A stretch of 64,000 bases of DNA, taken from Kocuria turfanensis. Its GTDB lineage: Bacteria; Actinomycetota; Actinomycetes; Actinomycetales; Micrococcaceae. The stretch lies in contig NZ_CP014480.1 of NCBI RefSeq assembly GCF_001580365.1, forward strand, positions 3,123,981 through 3,187,980, read 5' to 3'. The first letter of the stretch is position 1; every line of letters starts with the position of its first letter. The position numbers and the translations under genes are program-made. Shown here piece by piece: positions 26,242-34,800 of this stretch. Under the pieces are notes generated by a model that saw only the letters and a list, made by a program, of their open reading frames with translations, did not search any database and had not been told where the DNA came from.

Positions 26242-26324
26242 AGCGCCGGTGGGGCGCGGGGCGGGGTCAGTCAGCGCCGGTGGGGCGCGGGGCGGGGCCG
26301 GTCAGAGCCGGAAGGGCGCGCAGC
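26232..26324 (+). repeat. 31-bp tandem repeat, about 2.7 copies
   Basis: GGGGTCAGTCAGCGCCGGTG followed by GGGCGCGGGGC repeats exactly at 26232 and 26263, and in a diverged form at 26294. The first bases of unit 1 are the end of the palindrome arm. The rest of 26113-26349 is non-coding. Confidence 0.75.
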
Positions 26325-26349
26325 GGGGCCGCGGGACACCGGGGGCGGG

Positions 26350-29010
26350 TCAGCCGAGGCGGCCCTGCAGGACCTCGCGGGCGCGGTCGCCGGGGTGCTC
26401 CCGGAGGCCCTTGCCGGGGTGTTCGCCGGAGGTGCCTCGGCCGGGGTGTTCGCCGGAGGTGCCTCGGCCGGGGTGCTCGCCGGAGTGGCCCCGGCCCGGC
26501 TTCTGCGGGTCGGTGGGCTCCGCACCGCCGAAGGCCAGGCCCACGACCTCCGGGTTGTGGTCGGAGGCCCGGTACGGGTCCGCCGCGTAGAGGTCGGTCA
26601 CGTTGTAGTTGTGCCGGCTGTACTCCAGGCCCACCGACTCGTGGGCGTTGATCTCCCATATGTCCGAGCCGGTGACGAGCTCGGCCGCGGCGGGGGAGGC
26701 CAGGACGTGGTCCAAGGAGCCGAGCATGCCGCCGTAGGCGTAGGAGTACTCGCCCTCGGGGGCCAGGTTCGCGTATCCGGCGTCGTGCAGGACCCGCATC
26801 GGGTCCTCCTGGTCGTAGGAGTTGAAGTCGCCCGTGAGGAAGACCCGGTCCGTGCCCTGCGAGGTCTTCAGCTGCTCGGCGAAATCGACCAGCGCCTGCG
26901 CCTGCGCGGTGCGGTCGGCGTTCCAGGCCCCGGCGCCGTCCCCGGCGTCGGCGTTGGGCCCGGTGCGGGGCGCGGAGCCCTTGGACTTGAAGTGGTTGAC
27001 CACCACGGTGAAGTCGTCGTCCGGGCTCCCGCCGGCGGGGCGGAACGTCTGGGCCAGCGGCTCCCGGGCGTTGTCGAAGTTCTCCTCGTCCTGCAGGATC
27101 ACGGACTCGCCCACGGGGCCGACCGCGGCGGGCCGGTAGATGAACGCCGTGCGGATGACGTCCTCGTCCTCGAGGGCAGGCCGCTGCGCCGGCGAGGGCA
27201 CGTAGGCCCAGACCTCCGCCCCCGCGGCCGCGTTGAGGGCCGCGACCAGGTCGGCGAGCGCCTGGTCGCGGTCCTTGCCGAACTTCGCGGAGTTCTCGAT
27301 CTCCTCCAGGGAGACGACCTCGGCGTCGAGGGCGTTGACCGCGGCCACGATCTTGGCCTGCTGGCGCTCCAGGTCCTCCTGCTCGGCCGCCCCGCGGGCC
27401 AGGCAGCCCCCGCGCACGCTGATCGGGTCACCGGCGCGGTCGGTGTAGTAGGAGCAGCCGGAGAGCTCGTCACCGGTGGTGCTGAAGTAGTTGAGCACGT
27501 TGAACGTGGCCAGCTGGAGGTCCCCGCCCACGTCCTCCGGGGCGGCGGTGCGGGCGTTCTCGGCGACGACCGGCGCGTCCTCCGGGTTCGCCCCGGTGAG
27601 GTGCGTGGTGGGCTGGAGGCGCCACTCGTCGAAGGAGTAGCCGAGCACCACGGGCGCCACGAAGTCGACGGGCGCGCCGATCCGCATCGGGGTCTGCGGG
27701 GTGAGGTAGGGCAGCGGCACCGACGCGTTGGCGAAGTTGCCGTAGTTGGTGGTCGCGCCGTCGTCGAGCAGCACCCCGCGGGCGGCGTTGTCGGCGGCCT
27801 GGGCGGCGGCCTCCGGGGAGCCGGGGGCCCCGACGGCGGTGGGCTGGACCAGGGGTGCGCCGCCGGCGGCGAGCCCGAGCTCCCCGTAGCTGTTGAGGCC
27901 GTAGTTGTCCGTGATCACGAACTCGCCGGCCGGGTCGAGCAGCATGCCCTCGAGGCTCTCGCGCCGGGCGTCGTCGGCCGGCCAGCCGACCGTGGCCGGC
28001 TTGACGGCCTCCACGGGCTCGTCCAGGACCCGCAGCCCGTCGGGGCGCACGCTGAGCTGGGTCTGGCCGTAGTACTCGGCGACCGTCCCGGTGACCTCCA
28101 CGTACTGGCCGAGCCGCACGTCGGCCACGGCCGAGGGGGAGTGCACGAACACGCCGTCCGACGCCTCGTGCTGCCCGAGGTCGAGGTCGCCGCCCGTGCC
28201 GGGCGTCTGCACGTACCAGCCGTCGAGGCCCCCGGTGGCGTAGACGGCGGTGACCACGCCGCGGGTGGTCACCGTCCGCCCGGCCACCGGCGAGGCGTCC
28301 CCGGTGCCCTGGATCTCCCGGATCGGGAGGCTGACGGGCGGTGCCGTGGGCTCGGGGGTGGGCTCGGGCACCGGGCCGTCGCCGCCGGAGTTCTGCGGGG
28401 TCACGGTGCCGGTGGCCGTGAAGTCGGCGGCGTTGTCGTCGGTGTCGACGCCGTCCTGGCGGGTCATCGACCGGGGGTCGCCGTTGGTGGCCGGGCCGGT
28501 GGCCGGTGCGCTCTCGTACGTGTTGGAGGTGCCGTAGCCGAGCAGGTCCACGATGCCGTCCGCGCCGGTCACCGAGCCGGTGGGCGCGCTCAGGCGTTCG
28601 GCGCCGTCGGAGAGCAGGATCGTGCCGGAGACTCCCGCGGGATTGAAGGACGTGGTCAGGTCGGGGGTGGGCAGGGGCTGCCCGCTGCCGCCGTTGGACC
28701 CGCCCTGGACCAGGAAGTAGCCGCCCGGGGCGATGGTCCCGGACAGCGCGACGGCGCTGGCCTCGCCGGTGCCGCCCGCGGACCGGTACTGCAGCGTCCA
28801 GCCGGTGAGGTCCACGGTCTCGGACGTGGGGTTGTAGAGCTCGACGAACTTGTGCCGGTGCACGGCGTTGGCCGAACCGCCGTTGGTGTAGGCCTCGTTG
28901 ATGACCACGGCCGTCCCGTCCGGGGCGGCGTGGACGGGAACGGTCAGCGGCGCGGCGAGCAGTGCCGCGGCCAGGGCCCCGCTCAGGGGCAGGGAGAGCA
29001 GCGTCTTCAC
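26350..29010 (-). CDS. Secreted ExeM/NucH-like nuclease with lamin-tail and EEP domains
   Basis: An 886-residue protein starting at GTG 29010. A signal peptide is clear (MKTLLSLPLSGALAAALLAA, then APLTVPVHAA). Residues about 35-140 form a lamin-tail-like domain (VVINEAYTNGGSANAVHRHK). A DNA/OB-like region follows at about 230-330. Residues about 495-830 form the endonuclease/exonuclease/phosphatase domain with NVLNYFS, SLEEIEN, VVNHFKSKGS, LTGDFNS, LGSLDHVLA and ASDHNPEVV, so the metal and catalytic His/Asp set is complete. It probably degrades extracellular DNA. The C-terminus has three SGEHPGRGT-type repeats and ends REHPGDRAREVLQGRLG, closely resembling the tail of the next gene. It lies downstream of the 5'-nucleotidase on the same strand, so nucleic acid scavenging as a pair is plausible. 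Confidence 0.9.
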   Translation of the reverse strand: MKTLLSLPLSGALAAALLAAPLTVPVHAAPDGTAVVINEAYTNGGSANAVHRHKFVELYNPTSETVDLTGWTLQYRSAGGTGEASAVALSGTIAPGGYFLVQGGSNGGSGQPLPTPDLTTSFNPAGVSGTILLSDGAERLSAPTGSVTGADGIVDLLGYGTSNTYESAPATGPATNGDPRSMTRQDGVDTDDNAADFTATGTVTPQNSGGDGPVPEPTPEPTAPPVSLPIREIQGTGDASPVAGRTVTTRGVVTAVYATGGLDGWYVQTPGTGGDLDLGQHEASDGVFVHSPSAVADVRLGQYVEVTGTVAEYYGQTQLSVRPDGLRVLDEPVEAVKPATVGWPADDARRESLEGMLLDPAGEFVITDNYGLNSYGELGLAAGGAPLVQPTAVGAPGSPEAAAQAADNAARGVLLDDGATTNYGNFANASVPLPYLTPQTPMRIGAPVDFVAPVVLGYSFDEWRLQPTTHLTGANPEDAPVVAENARTAAPEDVGGDLQLATFNVLNYFSTTGDELSGCSYYTDRAGDPISVRGGCLARGAAEQEDLERQQAKIVAAVNALDAEVVSLEEIENSAKFGKDRDQALADLVAALNAAAGAEVWAYVPSPAQRPALEDEDVIRTAFIYRPAAVGPVGESVILQDEENFDNAREPLAQTFRPAGGSPDDDFTVVVNHFKSKGSAPRTGPNADAGDGAGAWNADRTAQAQALVDFAEQLKTSQGTDRVFLTGDFNSYDQEDPMRVLHDAGYANLAPEGEYSYAYGGMLGSLDHVLASPAAAELVTGSDIWEINAHESVGLEYSRHNYNVTDLYAADPYRASDHNPEVVGLAFGGAEPTDPQKPGRGHSGEHPGRGTSGEHPGRGTSGEHPGKGLREHPGDRAREVLQGRLG

Positions 29011-29098
29011 GGTGGGAGGGTTCCTTCGGTCAGGGAGAGAAAGAGGAAGAGGGAGAGGACGAGGAAGAGGGCAGCGCAGGGAGGAAGCGGGCGGGGAT
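29011..29098 (-). promoter_or_regulatory. Pyrimidine-rich intergenic leader between nucleotidase and nuclease
   Basis: The plus strand carries 28 uninterrupted purines (29032-29059), then 11 more after one C. The RNA made from the minus strand would therefore have a long C/U-only tract about 25-60 bases before the nuclease start. A weak AAGGA precedes the GTG by about 13 bases. The tract could bind a C/U-specific protein or form triplex DNA. No hairpin is visible. Confidence 0.4.
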
Positions 29099-31231
29099 TC
29101 AGCCGAAGAGGCGGCCGAGGACCTGGCGGGCGCGCTCGGAGCCGTGCTCCCAGACGCCGCGGCCGGGCTCGCCCTTCCCGGGGTGCTCTCCGGGCCGGCC
29201 CTTGCCGGGCTGCTGGGGCCCGGCCGGCTCGGTGGGCTCCGTGGGCTCCGGCTCGGTGGGCTCGGGCGTCGCGCAGTCCGCGGCCAGGCCCAGGACGGCG
29301 TCCGGGACCCGCACCCGGGTGCCGGTGGGGTCGGCGACCAGCCACACGGCAGCGCCCTCGGTCAGTGCGGCCCTGTCGAGGCTGACGGAGGCCGCCCCGT
29401 CGAGGACCGGCACCGTGCCGAGCTCCGTCCCGTCCGGGGCTCCGGCGCGCACGGACAACGAGGTGGTGTCCGGGGCGCCCAGGGACGTCATGTCGAGGGA
29501 GGAGACGTCGAAGCGCACGGTGCAGGCCTCGGCGGCGGCGCCGGTGAGCTGGACCGAGCGGCGATCGAAGCGCGGGCTGAGCGGGGCGTTCGCGGCGAGG
29601 TACTCCGAGAAGGCCTCGCGGTCGATCCGGCCGGTGTCGGTGGCGGCCGTGCCCTCGGCGAGCGCGGTGAAGTTGTCGCCCCCGGAGGTCAGGAAGGACA
29701 CGGAGCCCACCACGTAGCTGCCCGCGGGGTCGTAGGGCGCGCCGTCCACCGTGATGGAGGTGATCCGGTCGCCGACCGGCCGGGAGGGGTCGGCGGTGTA
29801 CGAGACGTTCTCCGAGAGCCCCAGCTGGAGGTAGGGCCGGGAGGATCCGGCGGGCTGCCACTGCTGCTCGAGGGCCTGCTTGAACTGGGCGCCGGTGAGG
29901 GTGACGGTGTTCAGGTTGTTGGAGAAGGGCATCACCTGGTTCACCTCGGCCTCGGTGACCTGGCCGTCGCGGTCGCCGTCGAGGGCCTCGCCGGGGTTGT
30001 CCGCCCAGAGCAGATCCGCGCGCAGTCCGCCGGGGTTGATCAGGCCGATCTGCACGCCGTGGGGCTCCTGCAGGGTGGCGCGGATGGACTCCGCGACGAG
30101 GTTGCCCAGGCTCGACTCGGCGCCGCGGTCGTCACGGGCCGGCTGCCCGTCCCGGAGCCCGTAGGCGGTGGTGATGTCCCCGGTGATCTGCCCGACCGGG
30201 GTGCTGCCCTGCTCGACGGCCACGGCCTCGGCCGCGGCGACGATCTCGGCGACCCGGGCGACGCGGGGGTACCGGTCCACCAGCTCCTCCTCGCTCGCGG
30301 TGACGGTCTCGCCGACGTCGAGCACCTCGGTGCGCGCGTCCACGGCGTCGGTCTCCCGGTCGTAGCTGAACGAGACGCGTCCGAGGCTGCCGCCGTAGGA
30401 GCCGGCCTGCAGCACGGCGCGCTCGAGGGTGCCGTCGCCGTCACGGTCGACGGCCTCGTCGTAGACGTCGTGGGTGTGGGCGTTGAACACCACGTCCACC
30501 GTCTCCGAGGTCCCGGTGACCAGCCGGTCGCCCAGGACGTCGGACGCGTTCGCCACTCCCTCGTGGTAGAGGGCGACGACGACGTCGGCCCCCGCCGCCT
30601 CGAGCCGCTCCGCCTCGGCGTTGACCGCCGCGACGGGGTCCCCGAAGGTGATGCCCTCGATCCCGGCGGGCGAGACGAGCGTGGCCGTCTGCTGGGTGAC
30701 GGCGCCGACCACGCCGATGCGCACGCCGTCGACGTCGAAGGTCGCGGAGGCCTCGGTGACGGGCGCGCCGTCGGGGCCCAGGACGTTGGCCGCGAGGTAG
30801 GGGAAGTCGGCGCGCTCGGTGATGCGGCCGGTGAGGTCCGCCACGCCGCGGTCGAACTCGTGGTTGCCCACGGCGGAGGCGTCCAGCTCGAGGGCGTCGA
30901 GCACGTCCAGGGTGGGGTTGTCCTGCTGGACGGCCGAGACGTACTCGGAGGCGCCGACGTTGTCGCCGCCGGACAGCAGCAGCGTGCCCTCCTCGTTCTC
31001 GGCGCGCAGTTGCTCGATCGCGCCCGCGAACAGCAGCGGGTCGGAGGCGAGCCGGCCGTGGTAGTCGTTGAAGTAGAGCAGGTCGACGTCCGCGGCCGCG
31101 GGGGACGCGGGGGCCGGGGGCGCGCCCACGGTCTCGTCGGCGTGCGCCGCCGGGAGGACGAGCACGGACGAGGAGACGACGCCGGCGGCGAGAGCCGCGT
31201 GCAGGGCAGGACGGTGCTTCGGGGGTGTCAT
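29099..31231 (-). CDS. Secreted 5'-nucleotidase / UshA-family bifunctional phosphoesterase
   Basis: A 710-residue protein, ATG 31231 with GGAGGA 8 bases upstream. The signal peptide reads MTPPKHRPALHAALAAGVVS with cleavage near AHADE. The metallophosphoesterase domain has LLYFNDYHGRL, LLSGGDNVGAS, AVGNHEFDRG and FNAHTHD (metal ligands D, H, N, H). The 5_nucleotid_C domain has GLINPGGLRADLL and MPFSNNLNTVTLTGAQF, and SYVVGSVSFLTSGGDNF for base stacking. It hydrolyses nucleotides to nucleosides and phosphate outside the membrane. The C-terminal tail has EP(T)-rich repeats, then PGKGRPGEHPGKG and EHGSERARQVLGRLFG, matching the tail of the nuclease downstream. The 87 bases between the two genes fit an operon. 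Confidence 0.9.
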   Translation of the reverse strand: MTPPKHRPALHAALAAGVVSSSVLVLPAAHADETVGAPPAPASPAAADVDLLYFNDYHGRLASDPLLFAGAIEQLRAENEEGTLLLSGGDNVGASEYVSAVQQDNPTLDVLDALELDASAVGNHEFDRGVADLTGRITERADFPYLAANVLGPDGAPVTEASATFDVDGVRIGVVGAVTQQTATLVSPAGIEGITFGDPVAAVNAEAERLEAAGADVVVALYHEGVANASDVLGDRLVTGTSETVDVVFNAHTHDVYDEAVDRDGDGTLERAVLQAGSYGGSLGRVSFSYDRETDAVDARTEVLDVGETVTASEEELVDRYPRVARVAEIVAAAEAVAVEQGSTPVGQITGDITTAYGLRDGQPARDDRGAESSLGNLVAESIRATLQEPHGVQIGLINPGGLRADLLWADNPGEALDGDRDGQVTEAEVNQVMPFSNNLNTVTLTGAQFKQALEQQWQPAGSSRPYLQLGLSENVSYTADPSRPVGDRITSITVDGAPYDPAGSYVVGSVSFLTSGGDNFTALAEGTAATDTGRIDREAFSEYLAANAPLSPRFDRRSVQLTGAAAEACTVRFDVSSLDMTSLGAPDTTSLSVRAGAPDGTELGTVPVLDGAASVSLDRAALTEGAAVWLVADPTGTRVRVPDAVLGLAADCATPEPTEPEPTEPTEPAGPQQPGKGRPGEHPGKGEPGRGVWEHGSERARQVLGRLFG

Positions 31232-31361
31232 GACGGGGTCCTCCGGGGGCGGGGTGACGAGTCGATGTCCCCATTGGAGCATGCAGATGTGAACGTCCGG
31301 CGTCGTGGCGGGCACATGTCGGCGGCGTGCCGGGAATCGGCCGGAGGGGCGGGGAGCGCAG

Positions 31362-31390
31362 CGGCCCCCGGCGCGGGGCGCCGGGGGCCG
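31362..31390 (-). terminator. Terminator after tRNA-Ser(UGA)
   Basis: A 12-bp perfect stem CGGCCCCCGGCG/CGCCGGGGGCCG with a 5-base loop, 10 bases beyond the 3' end of the minus-strand tRNA. Confidence 0.75.
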
Positions 31391-31399
31391 TGGCAGGAG

Positions 31400-31487
31400 C
31401 GGAAGGTAAGGGATTTGAACCCTTGGTACGGGGTCACCGCACACCGGTTTTCAAGACCGGCTCCTTAGGCCGCTCGGACAACCTTCC
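31400..31487 (-). tRNA. tRNA-Ser (anticodon UGA)
   Basis: An 88-base type II tRNA on the minus strand. The acceptor stem is GGAAGGT/ACCTTCC. The anticodon arm is CCGGT-CTTGAAA-ACCGG (anticodon TGA), followed by a long variable arm and the T-loop GTTCAAATC. The discriminator is G. CCA is not encoded. Confidence 0.96.
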
Positions 31488-31571
31488 CCGCGCTCGCCGG
31501 GACGGCGGAGCGCGCCGCCCATTCTTCCACGCCGCTGGGAACGCCAGCAAAGCCCCCGCTAGGGTGGGCGC

Positions 31572-32975
31572 GTGAGCGCACCGGAGAGCCCCGCCCGCGG
31601 GACGACGACGATCGTGTGGTTCCGGGACGACCTGCGCGTCACCGACCATCCCGCCCTCGAGGCCGCGTGCCGGCGGGGGGAGGTGCTGGCGCTGTTCGTC
31701 CTGGACGAGGCGTCGGCGGGTGTGCGCCCCCTGGGCACGGCCTCGAGGTGGTGGCTGCACGGGTCGCTGCGGTCCCTGCGCGCCTCCCTGGAGGAGCTGG
31801 GGATCCCGCTGGTGCTGCGCCGCGGGCCCGCCGGGGCGGTGCTGCCCGAGGTGCTCGAGCGCACCGGGGCGGGCGGGATCACCTGGAACCGCCGGTACGG
31901 CGGCCCCGAGCTCGCGGTGGACGCCGGGGTGAAGCAGTGGTGCTCGGAGCACGGGGTGGAGGCCCACTCCTTCCAGGCGTCGCTGCTGCACGAGCCGTGG
32001 GCCCTGCGCACCGGGGCCGGCGGGCCGTACAAGGTGTTCACCCCCTTCTGGAAGGCCCTGCGGGCGCTGGAGATCCGTCAGCCGCTGCCCGTGCCGGGAG
32101 CGGGACGGGGCGCGGACCGGGCCGTCGCGGCCTGCGCCGCCGGGGAGGACCCGGAGGCGTGGGGCCTGCTGCCCGAGGCCGGGCGAGCGGCCGGGCTGGC
32201 CGGGACGTGGACGCCGGGAGAGGCCGCCGCGTGGGAGCGGCTGGACGACTTCCTGGACCGTGCCGAGGACTACGACGAGGGCCACGACCGCCCCGACCGG
32301 GAGGGCACCAGCCGGCTCTCCCCGCACCTGCGCTGGGGGGAGATCAGTCCCTTCGCGGTGTGGGACGCCGCGGTCCGGCACCGCGCGGAGCAGGGGAGCA
32401 GCCCGGGGCTGGAGAAGTTCCTGACGGAGCTGGGCTGGCGCGAGTTCAACTGGCACCTGCTGCACCAGGAGCCGCAGCTGCACGTGCGCCACGTCCGCCC
32501 GGCGTTCGACGCGTTCCCGTGGCGGGACCCCGCCGAGGGCACCGGGTTCCCGCTGGTGGACGCGGGGATGCGGCAGATGCTGACCACGGGCTGGATGCAC
32601 AACCGGGTCCGGATGGTCGCCGGGTCCCTGCTGACCAAGAACCTGCTGGTGGACTGGCGCAGCGGGGAGCAGTGGTTCTGGGACCACCTCGTGGACGCCG
32701 ATCCCGCCTGCGGGCCCGGCAACTGGCAGTGGGTGGCCGGCTCCGGGGCGGACGCGAGCCCGTTCTTCCGGATCTTCAACCCCCTGACGCAGGGGCGCCG
32801 GTTCGACCCCGAGGCCCGCTACATCCGCCGGTGGGTCCCGGAGCTGGCCGGGGACTCCGGGGTGGATCCGCACGAACCCGGCCTGCTCGGGCCGCCGGTG
32901 GGCTATCCCGCCCCGGTGGTGGACCTGCCGGCCAGCCGCTCCCGCGCCCTGGACGCCTACGCCTCCATCCGCTGA
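31572..32975 (+). CDS. phrB: Deoxyribodipyrimidine photolyase (cryptochrome/photolyase family)
   Basis: A 467-residue protein from GTG 31572, with TAGGGT (31560-31565) 6 bases upstream (leaderless). The N-terminal antenna domain starts TTIVWFRDDLRVTDHPALEAA. The FAD-binding C-terminal domain contains TSRLSPHLRWGEISPFAVW, FLTELGWREFNWHLL, GFPLVDAGMRQMLTTGWMHN, and NWQWVAGSGADASPFFRIFNP, all typical of class I CPD photolyases. Length fits (about 450-480). It repairs UV-induced cyclobutane dimers using blue light, consistent with a pigmented, sun-exposed lifestyle. Substrate (CPD or 6-4) cannot be told for certain, though the motifs favour CPD. Confidence 0.93.
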   Translation: MSAPESPARGTTTIVWFRDDLRVTDHPALEAACRRGEVLALFVLDEASAGVRPLGTASRWWLHGSLRSLRASLEELGIPLVLRRGPAGAVLPEVLERTGAGGITWNRRYGGPELAVDAGVKQWCSEHGVEAHSFQASLLHEPWALRTGAGGPYKVFTPFWKALRALEIRQPLPVPGAGRGADRAVAACAAGEDPEAWGLLPEAGRAAGLAGTWTPGEAAAWERLDDFLDRAEDYDEGHDRPDREGTSRLSPHLRWGEISPFAVWDAAVRHRAEQGSSPGLEKFLTELGWREFNWHLLHQEPQLHVRHVRPAFDAFPWRDPAEGTGFPLVDAGMRQMLTTGWMHNRVRMVAGSLLTKNLLVDWRSGEQWFWDHLVDADPACGPGNWQWVAGSGADASPFFRIFNPLTQGRRFDPEARYIRRWVPELAGDSGVDPHEPGLLGPPVGYPAPVVDLPASRSRALDAYASIR

Positions 32976-33124
32976 GCGGCGCCGCCGGCCGACCCAGGGC
33001 GAGCAGCAGGGGAGCACCGGGCCCGGTGTTCGCCGGTGGGGGAGGTCCGGCGGCCGCGGGTGACCCCGGCCGGACCCGGGGACACAATGGGAGCGCACGT
33101 CGTTCCCGACAGGAAGGCCCCAGA

Positions 33125-34108
33125 ATGCGCGCAGTGCTCGAGACCACCCCCGGCGGGCCGGAGGTGCTCGCCGTGACCGAGGTCCCCGCCCCGGAGCTCA
33201 CCCCGGACGGCGTGCGGATCCGCGTCCGCGCGGCCGGCATCAACCGGGCCGACGTCATGCAGCGCCTGGGCCGGTACCCGGTGCCCCCGGGGGCCTCGAG
33301 GATCTTCGGGCTGGAGGTCTCGGGCACGGTCCAGGAGCTCGGCCCGGCGGTCCCGGCGGAGACCGGGATCGCCGTCGGGGACGAGGTCGTCGCGCTGCTG
33401 GACTCCGGGGGCTACGCCGAGGAGGTCGTGGTCCCCGCCGCGCAGGTGCTGCCCGTCCCGCAGGGCGTGGACCTGCAGGCCGCGGCCGGGCTGCCCGAGG
33501 TGTGCGCCACCGTCTTCTCCAACGTCTTCATGGCCGCCGCGGCCCGGGAGGGGGAGACGGTGCTCGTCCACGGCGGCACCGGCGGGATCGGCACCAACGC
33601 CATCCAGATGTGCCGGGCGCTGGGCCTGCGGGTGCTGACCACGGTCGGCGGCCCGGGAAAGGCGGCCGCGGCCCGCGAGCTCGGCGCGGAGACCATCGAC
33701 TACCGCGAGGAGGACTTCGTGGCCCGCGTCCGGGAGCTGACGGACGGCCACGGCGCGGACATCGTCCTCGACGTGGTGGGCGGGGCGTACCTGGAGCGGA
33801 ACCTCGACGCGCTGGCCGTCAACGGGCGGCTGGTCGTGATCGGCCTGCAGGGCGGGCGCACGGGGGAGCTGGACCTGGGCAAGCTCATGGCCAAGCGCGC
33901 CGCGGTCATCGGCACCACGCTGCGCGCCCGGCCCGCCGGGGAGAAGGCCCGGATCATGGCCGCCCTCCGCGAGCACGTCTGGCCCCAGGTCGAGGCCGGG
34001 CGGATCGTCCCGGTGGTCAACCGCACCTTCCCCCTGGACCAGGCGGCGCAGGCCCACGAGTACTTCGACTCGGGCACGCACATCGGCAAGGTCCTGCTCG
34101 TCCCGTGA
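33125..34108 (+). CDS. Zinc-independent NAD(P)H:quinone oxidoreductase (PIG3/QOR type)
   Basis: A 327-residue MDR-family protein, ATG 33125 with AGGAAGG upstream. The start MRAVLETTPGGPEVLAVTEV is typical, as are RAAGINRADVMQRLGRYPVPPG and the NADPH-binding ETVLVHGGTGGIGTNAIQM. The zinc-binding cysteines of alcohol dehydrogenases are absent. It probably reduces quinones or other activated carbonyls by one- or two-electron transfer in the cytoplasm. A hairpin terminator follows 5 bases after the stop. A possible -10 (ACACAAT) lies near 33086, and the leader would be about 30-35 bases. Confidence 0.9.
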   Translation: MRAVLETTPGGPEVLAVTEVPAPELTPDGVRIRVRAAGINRADVMQRLGRYPVPPGASRIFGLEVSGTVQELGPAVPAETGIAVGDEVVALLDSGGYAEEVVVPAAQVLPVPQGVDLQAAAGLPEVCATVFSNVFMAAAAREGETVLVHGGTGGIGTNAIQMCRALGLRVLTTVGGPGKAAAARELGAETIDYREEDFVARVRELTDGHGADIVLDVVGGAYLERNLDALAVNGRLVVIGLQGGRTGELDLGKLMAKRAAVIGTTLRARPAGEKARIMAALREHVWPQVEAGRIVPVVNRTFPLDQAAQAHEYFDSGTHIGKVLLVP

Positions 34109-34113
34109 GCACC

Positions 34114-34139
34114 CGCCCCGGGCCACCGTGCCCGGGGCG
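34114..34139 (+). terminator. Terminator after quinone oxidoreductase
   Basis: CGCCCCGGGC/GCCCGGGGCG, 10 perfect pairs with a 6-base loop, just past the stop codon at 34108. Confidence 0.75.
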
Positions 34140-34164
34140 TCCGCGGACCGGGCGCTCCCGCCGC

Positions 34165-34245
34165 GCGGACGGCCGCGCCGATCGCCGTCGCGCGGACGGC
34201 CGCGCCGATCGCCGTCGGGCGGACGGCCGCGCCGATCGCCGTAGG
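34165..34245 (+). repeat. 27-bp tandem repeat, 3 copies, ending in a -10-like box
   Basis: GCGGACGGCCGCGCCGATCG followed by CCGTCGC repeats at 34165, 34192 and 34219 (period 27) with one or two changes. The third copy runs into TAGGAT (34242-34247), the likely -10 of the next gene. A direct-repeat array ending at a promoter could be an upstream activator array, or slippage-prone DNA. Confidence 0.7.
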
Positions 34246-34275
34246 ATGGACTGTCTCCTCCCGAAAGGACCGCCC

Positions 34276-34740
34276 GTGGCATTCCTGCGCGACTACCGCG
34301 CCGCTCGCCGTGACGAGGCCGAGCTGGGGCTGGGTGTGTGGCGCCGCGCCCACGACCGGTTCCGCCGAGGTCTGGACCGCTTCCACCAGATCCTCGAGAC
34401 CCTCCCCGACAAGGCGCTCGCGCAGTCCGTGGTGCCCACCGCCAACGCACTGGCCGACCTGCTGCCGGAGGTGCGGGCGATCTGCGCCGCCGCCCAGCGC
34501 ACGGCACCAAGCAGCAGCCACGACATCCCCGCCTCGACCGGCGGCTACCTCAACGACGTCCACCGTGAGCTCTCCCGGGCCGGCAACGCCATGGCCCAGG
34601 CCGCCGAGGCGCTGACCATGGCCCGGTTCATGCGCACCGACGACGAGAGCGCGGCCCACCGCCTGGACGCGGTGGTGCGCCGGGCCGAGGCCGTGCGCGG
34701 GCACGTGGACCGCGCCCGGGAGCTGCTGGAGCGCGGGTGA
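34276..34740 (+). CDS. Actinobacterial hypothetical helical protein (154 aa)
   Basis: Starts at GTG 34276 with AAAGGA 8 bases before. An ATG at 34246 overlaps the presumed -10 and is not used. The protein (MAFLRDYRAARRDEAELGLG) is nearly all helical, without signal peptide or membrane segment. It contains heptad-like stretches (RGLDRFHQILETLPDKALAQ and LSRAGNAMAQAAEALTMARF). It may form a coiled-coil bundle. I do not recognise a named family. Strong GC3 bias supports coding. Confidence 0.65.
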   Translation: MAFLRDYRAARRDEAELGLGVWRRAHDRFRRGLDRFHQILETLPDKALAQSVVPTANALADLLPEVRAICAAAQRTAPSSSHDIPASTGGYLNDVHRELSRAGNAMAQAAEALTMARFMRTDDESAAHRLDAVVRRAEAVRGHVDRARELLERG

Positions 34741-34800
34741 GCCGTCCGGCAGGTCCGCCGGGGATGGACTCAACAGCCTGCTGATGGTTTGATGGACGGC

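Noticed and set aside
26197..29385. Large open frame on the plus strand opposite the secreted nuclease
   Set aside because: It is a GC-rich antisense shadow (Gly/Arg/Val/His-rich product). The minus-strand frame has a signal peptide and full catalytic motifs.
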